Assembly: GCA_022482495.1 (NCBI GenBank)
Contig: JAKVPA010000010.1
Location: forward strand, 1-64,000
Length of the DNA: 64,000 nt
Reading direction: 5' to 3'
Source of the DNA: Sphaerochaeta sp.
GTDB taxonomy: Bacteria; Spirochaetota; Spirochaetia; Sphaerochaetales; Sphaerochaetaceae
Shown here: positions 58,401 to 64,000 of the stretch, piece by piece
Layout of the letters: every line of letters begins with the position of its first letter
Numbering within the stretch: position 1 is the first letter of the stretch
Notes under the pieces: generated by a model
Database searches by the model: none
What the model was told of the DNA's origin: nothing
What the model saw: only the letters and a program-made list of their open reading frames with translations
Translations under genes and position numbers: made by a program

Positions 58401-59388
58401 CGGACAAATGATAAAGAACAAGGAAGCCTTCATTGATTTTCAAAATGCTCTTCAAGATGATACATCCAATGCGCGAGACGAAAAATATGGGTTTGTCATT
58501 CATTGCATGAGCAGAGAATATGGTTCATGGCATGGATATGCCGTTGTTGAATACTTGAGGAAAGTGTTTGGATATCATCATTACTTCCTCTCAAGGAAAA
58601 CGGAAGAAATGCGAGGTGCGTTCTACAATCAAATGTTGATGCCAAAAGGAGAAAAGGGTGGAGCAACCGTTCCTTCAAAAGAAGGAAAAGATTTTGTGGT
58701 GTACGGTGGTTATTCTGGAGAAAATCTCGCGCATTTTGATATCATTGAATATTCCAAAGGAAAGAAGCGATATCGCAAGCTTGTAGGAATTCCCATCCGC
58801 ATCATAGCTTTGGAAGAAACGCAAAAAGGTGCGGTAACCCGATACCTATCATCGCTGTATAAAGATCCTGTGGTCATCAAAGCGGGAATCCGAAAGTATC
58901 AATACATCAGATACCCTGAAAAAGATGGTTCATTGAATGAGTTTTATATTGTTAGTGATGGGGAGGTGATCAACGCTCGCGAACTCATCCTTTCTCAAGA
59001 CACCATAGCCCATCTTGCTCTGTTTGATCGTCTTGAAGTGATAGAAAAACAAAAACTGTTTGGAGAATTGTGTGACAAGATGAAGAAGTATCCCTGTTAC
59101 AGAGGAATTGCTGAAAATCTTCTCCTTCATGTAGGCGATTTTGGTGAAATGAATTCGTTACAACAGAAGAAATGCATTCAAGGGATTTTGGTTTATATGC
59201 AGGCAAATTCTTCGAGATTTGATTTTGGGAAAGAATTCGGAGCCTCTTGGAAGAATGTTTCCAGCAATCGGTTGATCAAATCACTTGATCCCAACCAAAT
59301 TGAATTTATCGATCACTCAGTAACAGGAATGTATGAGAGGAGATACCATCTTGGGCTTTCGAACCGTGGTGATCACAAAACATGTTAA
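55416..59388 (+). pseudogene. cas9: Cas9 endonuclease (type II-A), one-base frameshift before RuvC-III
   Basis: Joined length about 1323 aa. RuvC-I YAIGCDMGTGSFGW with Asp15; arginine-rich bridge helix RRQFRSTRRRLARRVQRL (about 56-75); REC lobe to about 740; RuvC-II RIYVEFTRGDE with Glu761; HNH YQIDHILPQAY with His847; RuvC-III REVNDYHHAHDA with His977 and Asp980; then the PAM-interacting C-terminus. Frame one stops at 58290-58292 after GLVS; frame two goes on as DFRAQNGLYKVREV. Removing T58290 restores LVSDFR, as in other Cas9s. As written, the protein lacks RuvC-III and the PAM domain. SD AAGGAGG. It overlaps cas1. Confidence 0.93.
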
Positions 59389-60223
59389 GTGTTATTACAA
59401 GAATGATTACCTGGTAGTGCAGGGCGATACTCAGAAGATGGTACATCTTTCTGAGATTGATGCGGTAATATTTGACACTACGGCAATGACCGTCACCGGG
59501 GTTATCCTGACCGAATTGGTCAAGTGGAAAATCGCCGTAGTGTTTTGTGATGAGCGTCATATTCCCTCTTGTTACTTATTGCCTCTTACGGCCAATTTCA
59601 TTTCAACAAAACGAATATTTGCTCAAATGCAATGGGATGAGAAAAGAAAAGATTACCTTTGGGGGGTAATCGTGAAATACAAGATTGAAAAGCAGGCGTT
59701 CGTGTTGCAAAAGAAGCATTTGGAAGCCGAAAAACAGGTAAGTTCTTACGGAATGGCCGTCCAGGACGGAGATGTAACGAATAGGGAGGCTTTTGCCGCG
59801 AAAGTGTATTTTAATGCGCTCTTTGGAAAAGACTTTTCTCGCGATGGTGACAGTTCGTTGAACGCCATGTTAAACTACGGGTATTCCATTTTGGTTTCTT
59901 TGATCACCAAAGAGGTTGTGGCTGCTGGGTATCTTCCTCAAATAGGGATCCATCATTGCAGTGAATATAATCCATACAATCTTGTTTGTGATCTTATGGA
60001 GCCTTTTCGTCCTATTGTGGATGATGTGGTTTTTGAAAACAGAGCGCAGGGAAAACTTACTCTTCTTGTAAAAGAACAATTTTGGGGAATGTTGCAGATG
60101 CAGTTTGTATATGGAGGTGCGTTGAGATACTTATCAACGATTTTGCACCTGTATGTCCATGAATGTATGGCTTTTCTCGAGAATGGAGAAGTCAAGGAAC
60201 TTTTGATGTACGAGAAGATATGA
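59351..60223 (+). CDS. cas1: CRISPR adaptation integrase Cas1
   Basis: 290 aa, the type II-A length. MGFRTVVITKHVKCYYKNDYLVVQ is the usual N-terminus; the TTG start at 59351 has GAGGAG eight bases before it, while an in-frame ATG at 59333 would add six residues. FVLQKKHLEAEK and the metal-binding Glu...His...Asp set (near NREAFAAKVYF, IHHCSEYNPYNLVCDLMEPFRPIVD) are visible. Works with Cas2, Csn2 and Cas9 in spacer acquisition. It overlaps the cas9 3' end. Confidence 0.93.
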   Translation: MGFRTVVITKHVKCYYKNDYLVVQGDTQKMVHLSEIDAVIFDTTAMTVTGVILTELVKWKIAVVFCDERHIPSCYLLPLTANFISTKRIFAQMQWDEKRKDYLWGVIVKYKIEKQAFVLQKKHLEAEKQVSSYGMAVQDGDVTNREAFAAKVYFNALFGKDFSRDGDSSLNAMLNYGYSILVSLITKEVVAAGYLPQIGIHHCSEYNPYNLVCDLMEPFRPIVDDVVFENRAQGKLTLLVKEQFWGMLQMQFVYGGALRYLSTILHLYVHECMAFLENGEVKELLMYEKI

Positions 60224-60540
60224 GCAGCCAGATTATGAGATTACTTGTGTTTTTTGATTTGCCGGTTCTTACAGCCAAGAATCGGCATGATTACTCCCAA
60301 TTTAGGAAATTCTTGATCAAAGAAGGGTATTTGCAGATGCAAGAATCCGTCTATTCAAAAATTGTACTCAGTCAAACGACAGAGGAACTTGAAAGAGCAA
60401 AACTCGAAAAAAAGCTTCCTCCGAAAGGATTGGTACAGTTGCTTGTGGTGACAGAAAAACAATATGCTTCAATTCAATTTCTGGTTGGCAGCAAAGAGCA
60501 TGATGAAATTGATTCTACCAGTAGGTTGGTTATCTTATGA
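60220..60540 (+). CDS. cas2: CRISPR adaptation protein Cas2
   Basis: 106 aa. IMRLLVFFDLPVLTAKNRHDYSQFRKFLIKEGYLQMQESVYSK is the ferredoxin-like first strand with its Asp, and the C-terminus has the Val-Thr-Glu-Lys-Gln-Tyr segment common in type II. ATGA overlaps join it to cas1 and csn2. It bridges two Cas1 dimers in the integration complex. Confidence 0.93.
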   Translation: MSSQIMRLLVFFDLPVLTAKNRHDYSQFRKFLIKEGYLQMQESVYSKIVLSQTTEELERAKLEKKLPPKGLVQLLVVTEKQYASIQFLVGSKEHDEIDSTSRLVIL

Positions 60541-61280
60541 TTACAGCCAGTTTTCCCCAGCTTGAGAAATCTATTATCATTGATCCTATTACAACTATAG
60601 ATTTTACGAACCCTTCAATGTTTGCTTCTTTCATTACTTGCTTGAATGCGAACCTGCTTGGGTTTGGTGAAGAAGATGAGATTCGTTTGTTTGATGAGCA
60701 TGACAAGCAGATACCTCTTTCTGGGCTTTTGTTCGTATATGATGTATTGACGTTTGATTTCAACGCTCGCCCAATAACTACTGCTATTCAGAAAAACTTG
60801 CAAAAACGAGTAAGCGAAGAGGCAGAGTCATGGGAACCAATGAGATTGGAATTACAGAAATTAGATGATGCTATGAATAATTTTCTCCTTGATGATCCTC
60901 TTGAATTGGAAGTCGATGATGAATGGGACATCAATAGACTCTGCAAGGTGTATGGAGTGAAATTGAAGTGTGATCCTTTATTGTCATGCCTTGAGCGTGC
61001 GGAGAAGATAATTGAAGTTACCAATACTCTTCATTTGGCTCATTTGATTGTATTTAAGAATCTCTCCCGGATATTTTCGGAATTGGAAAGGAAGCAACTC
61101 TATTTATTCGCACTGAATGAAACTGTTCCATTGCTTGTTTTGGAGTCCGGAGAAATCAAATCGAATGAGTTGGAAACTGTCATCCAGATTGATGCCGATT
61201 ATTATGAAAAAGAGTTGCCAAAAACCCCTCTAAAAAACGATAAATCTGAAAAACTTGACTTCATTGAGGTTTTAGAGTAA
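60537..61280 (+). CDS. csn2: Csn2 family adaptation protein (type II-A)
   Basis: 247 aa. Low similarity but recognisable: the C-terminal HLIVFKNLSRIFSELERKQLYLFALNETVPLLVLES (about 165-200) matches the Csn2 conserved region, and a middle helical lid is at about 80-135. Csn2 forms DNA-end-binding rings needed for spacer acquisition and defines subtype II-A. The last four codons (GTT TTA GAG TAA) are the first twelve bases of the first CRISPR repeat. Confidence 0.82.
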   Translation: MITASFPQLEKSIIIDPITTIDFTNPSMFASFITCLNANLLGFGEEDEIRLFDEHDKQIPLSGLLFVYDVLTFDFNARPITTAIQKNLQKRVSEEAESWEPMRLELQKLDDAMNNFLLDDPLELEVDDEWDINRLCKVYGVKLKCDPLLSCLERAEKIIEVTNTLHLAHLIVFKNLSRIFSELERKQLYLFALNETVPLLVLESGEIKSNELETVIQIDADYYEKELPKTPLKNDKSEKLDFIEVLE

Positions 61281-63356
61281 GGTAATTCTTGATTGATGTC
61301 GAACAAGGCTCAGGTGGAACGCATCAACAAGCGGGTTTTAGAGTAAGGTAATTCTTGATTGATGTCGAACTCATTTCTCAAGACCCTTGCAGTCGGTGTC
61401 GTTTTAGAGTAAGGTAATTCTTGATTGATGTCGAACCGAGCTTTGCACTCGCTATGAGCCTGTCGTGTTTTAGAGTAAGGTAATTCTTGATTGATGTCGA
61501 ACAATCCTCACTATTGAGATATGTTCCGGCATGTTTTAGAGTAAGGTAATTCTTGATTGATGTCGAACTTGCCTTTATCTCTTCAATCTTTGCGGAGAGT
61601 TTTAGAGTAAGGTAATTCTTGATTGATGTCGAACAGACGATTTTCTGATGTGGAACGGTATTCTGTTTTAGAGTAAGGTAATTCTTGATTGATGTCGAAC
61701 TCGATGGGGATGAATATGTTCGGCAGCCGGGTTTTAGAGTAAGGTAATTCTTGATTGATGTCGAACCGAGCTTCTTGACTCCCGTCACTCCAACGTGTTT
61801 TAGAGTAAGGTAATTCTTGATTGATGTCGAACGATAGAGAAAATCAAGGAGGAGTTGAAAAAGTTTTAGAGTAAGGTAATTCTTGATTGATGTCGAACCA
61901 GTTTCAATCGCGTGAAAAGCTACTCTCAGTTTTAGAGTAAGGTAATTCTTGATTGATGTCGAACTTATGCGATAAGTGATGGCGATGTTACATGCGTTTT
62001 AGAGTAAGGTAATTCTTGATTGATGTCGAACGGATAGTAATATTACTTTGCTATCACGCCAGTTTTAGAGTAAGGTAATTCTTGATTGATGTCGAACAGC
62101 GTAAATATTATTCAAGAGAGGGAGAAAGTTTTAGAGTAAGGTAATTCTTGATTGATGTCGAACTAAAATTTTACTACAGAGGAGAAAAGATTAGTTTTAG
62201 AGTAAGGTAATTCTTGATTGATGTCGAACTTTTGGTTTTCCGATCGGTGTGAAACCTGCGTTTTAGAGTAAGGTAATTCTTGATTGATGTCGAACTGTCC
62301 AACATCCATTGCTTGCCAATTCCCTGTTTTAGAGTAAGGTAATTCTTGATTGATGTCGAACTCCGCTCCGCCGTAAGAAGCGTCAATGTGAGTTTTAGAG
62401 TAAGGTAATTCTTGATTGATGTCGAACTATACCAGGAGCTTCAGAACATTCGTACCAGTTTTAGAGTAAGGTAATTCTTGATTGATGTCGAACTATCTCG
62501 TTGTAGTGGTTCTGTACATGTGTGTTTTAGAGTAAGGTAATTCTTGATTGATGTCGAACAATAATGGCGAGACACAACAAACAGATTACGTTTTAGAGTA
62601 AGGTAATTCTTGATTGATGTCGAACAGCAGACGAAGTGCATGTGTGCGGCAATGTGTTTTAGAGTAAGGTAATTCTTGATTGATGTCGAACTGAATACGA
62701 CGTTTTAGCAGACTATGGCTAGTTTTAGAGTAAGGTAATTCTTGATTGATGTCGAACCGTTGCTTGCAATACCCGAAAACTTGGCGGGTTTTAGAGTAAG
62801 GTAATTCTTGATTGATGTCGAACCGAAAACAGTGTGCATGTGATGAATGACAAGTTTTAGAGTAAGGTAATTCTTGATTGATGTCGAACTCGGGAACGAA
62901 TTGTATCAAGATTGTATCAGTTTTAGAGTAAGGTAATTCTTGATTGATGTCGAACTTGGGCTGTCCGTACTTGGCTATCTCGGCTGTTTTAGAGTAAGGT
63001 AATTCTTGATTGATGTCGAACCTCAAGTCTGACATCAGGAAAGCGTTATCGGTTTTAGAGTAAGGTAATTCTTGATTGATGTCGAACCAGGACTCCCTTG
63101 TGACCGTCTCCAAGTCTGTTTTAGAGTAAGGTAATTCTTGATTGATGTCGAACTGAGGCAGGAGCCGAGCCGAGCTTGTCGGTAACATGTTTTAGAGTAA
63201 GGTAATTCTTGATTGATGTCGAACAAAACACGCATATTCTTTCCTGCATAGTGAGTTTTAGAGTAAGGTAATTCTTGATTGATGTCGAACCGTTTTTTCG
63301 TCCACCGGTACAACATTAATGTTTTAGAGTAAGGTAATTCTTGATTGATGTCGAAC
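61269..63356 (+). CRISPR. type II-A CRISPR array, 32 repeats, 31 spacers
   Basis: The 36-base repeat starts GTTTTAGAGTAAGG and ends GATTGATGTCGAAC; all 32 copies look identical, including the last. Spacers are 30 bases, except spacer 11 (31 bases, 61965-61995) and spacer 29 (35 bases, 63154-63188). The repeat starts GTTTTAGAG as in other type II-A systems, and the tracrRNA anti-repeat fixes transcription on the plus strand. There is no intergenic leader: the first repeat begins inside csn2, preceded by CATTGAG. Confidence 0.98.
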
Positions 63357-63403
63357 TGCAAGGTGAACTGCCAGTCAATGTTAACTTCCTAAAAAAGTAA
63401 ACC
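63357..63403. other. junction between CRISPR array and IS element
   Basis: Forty-seven bases after the last repeat, AT-rich, with a weak hairpin GTTAACTT/AAGTAAAC near 63380-63402. It probably contains the end of the insertion sequence, but I cannot place the terminal inverted repeat without its partner. Confidence 0.4.
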
Positions 63404-63616
63404 TCAAAGCTCAATGAACCTCAGGATTTCATCAAAAGACTTACCTTTTTTTGCCATTGCCTTAAGCAAAATATCTGCTTGAATTCTGTTTCTTTCTTCA
63501 AGCAAAGCCTTCAGTTCACTGCAGGCTGTTTCATATTCAAGTTTGGTACTTTGCACCTTCTGTTCTGCTTTTTGAATTTTCTCTTCTATGGGTATGTTTT
63601 TCTTAGGTCTTGCCAT
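63404..63616 (-). CDS. small coiled-coil protein downstream of transposase
   Basis: 70 aa, MARPKKNIPIEEKIQKAEQK... with a basic AT-hook-like start and a long charged helix. Its ATG shares bases with the transposase stop (TAATG), so the two are translationally coupled and it is probably an IS accessory protein. The role is unknown. Confidence 0.6.
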   Translation of the reverse strand: MARPKKNIPIEEKIQKAEQKVQSTKLEYETACSELKALLEERNRIQADILLKAMAKKGKSFDEILRFIEL

Positions 63617-64000
63617 TAGATTGCCTCCTTTTCTCTGAGCTGTTTGCTGATTGCAATAGATAATTGCTTTACCATGTCTGCATCAAGTCCAAAGCATTTA
63701 AGGATATCTTTCTGTTTCTTTGTCACAGCATGATCAAGCCGGTAGATACCATCATAATCACGGCTCATCTCTATCTTCTCCAGCTCACGAATCGCAGCCG
63801 GCACAGTTGCATAGTTTGGTTTCGCCACCACATCCTTAAAAGTGTCTTTGATGTATGTGTACAAACGGCATCTTATGATAAGTGCCACAAACTCAATGAG
63901 TATCTTGGAGGTTGTGGATCTGTCTGAATACACTCTCATGGATTTGTTTCCAAGATAGGATTTGTCTCCTCTGAAGAGCTTTTCATTCTCATCACGGGAT
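63616..64000 (-). mobile_element. IS transposase C-terminus (IS4/IS1634-like), cut by window end
   Basis: The frame is open through the window end. It reads ENEKLFRGDKSYLGNKSMRVYSDRS...SKILIEFVALIIRCRLYTYIKD, the C-terminal part of DDE transposases of the IS1634/IS4 type (YxGN..FRVHSD...FIEF.ALI). An ATG at 63939 is internal. Catalytic residues lie outside the window. Confidence 0.75.

Noticed and set aside
62702-62709. Extra GTTTTAG inside a spacer, suggesting a partial repeat
   Set aside because: Only the first seven bases match, and it falls inside an otherwise regular 30-base spacer.
61269-63356. Array transcribed from the minus strand with a leader at the distal end
   Set aside because: The tracrRNA anti-repeat pairs with the plus-strand repeat, and the repeat starts GTTTTAGAG as in other type II-A crRNAs.
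61310-63361. Minus-strand open frames made of repeated FDINQELPYSKT or STSIKNYLTLK units
   Set aside because: They are translations of the CRISPR repeat and spacers, not a repeat protein.

Overview
The window looks like a chromosome segment of a GC-rich, probably non-flagellated spirochaete. I infer Spirochaetota, possibly near Sphaerochaetaceae, from gene content and order: mraZ-rsmH-ftsL-murF-mraY-ftsW-ftsQ-ftsA-ftsZ followed by xerD, a dprA relative, xerC and hslVU; a DUF4912 protein fused in an operon to a GH57 branching enzyme; and an FlhF-like remnant where flagellated relatives tend to carry flagellar genes. No species can be named from this window. From about 55.2 kb to the end the sequence is clearly more AT-rich, as expected for acquired DNA.

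Layout. 1-3.45 kb: tail of an rRNA operon (tRNA-Ala, 23S, two tandem 5S). 3.5-14 kb: a DegT-like protein, nadK, recN, two GH57 enzymes, a methyltransferase and diaminopropionate ammonia-lyase. 14.2-28 kb: a long division/cell-wall operon running into xerD, a TSUP permease, a dprA-like gene, xerC, hslV and hslU. 28-36.3 kb: a frameshifted penicillin-binding protein, a LysM/degenerate-LytM protein, secA, murG and cvpA. 36.3-42.2 kb: a pol III delta'-like gene, an NtrB/NtrC-type pair and a DinG helicase. 42.2-55.2 kb: groES, a sigma-70 family gene behind a consensus sigma-54 promoter, kduI, ppdK, three tRNAs, tsaD, an ABC-F protein, coaX and two M29 aminopeptidases. 55.2-63.4 kb: a type II-A CRISPR-Cas locus (divergent tracrRNA, cas9, cas1, cas2, csn2, 32 identical repeats). 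The window ends in an IS transposase.

How the parts work together. The division operon supplies MurF, MraY, FtsW, FtsL, FtsQ, FtsA and FtsZ, and MurG lies elsewhere with CvpA. The two GH57 proteins and DUF4912 suggest alpha-glucan (glycogen) metabolism. The histidine kinase/NtrC pair together with the sigma-54 promoter in front of the sigma-70 family gene suggests a sigma cascade comparable in logic to RpoN-RpoS of Borrelia. In the CRISPR locus the tracrRNA promoter overlaps the cas9 ribosome binding site, and the first repeat supplies the csn2 stop codon, so any leader must lie inside csn2.

Caveat. Several normally intact genes (PBP, ppdK, one M29 peptidase twice, cas9) each carry single-base insertions that a one-base correction repairs. 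This may be consensus error in the assembly rather than gene decay, so these genes are reported as interrupted, with the joined product described.
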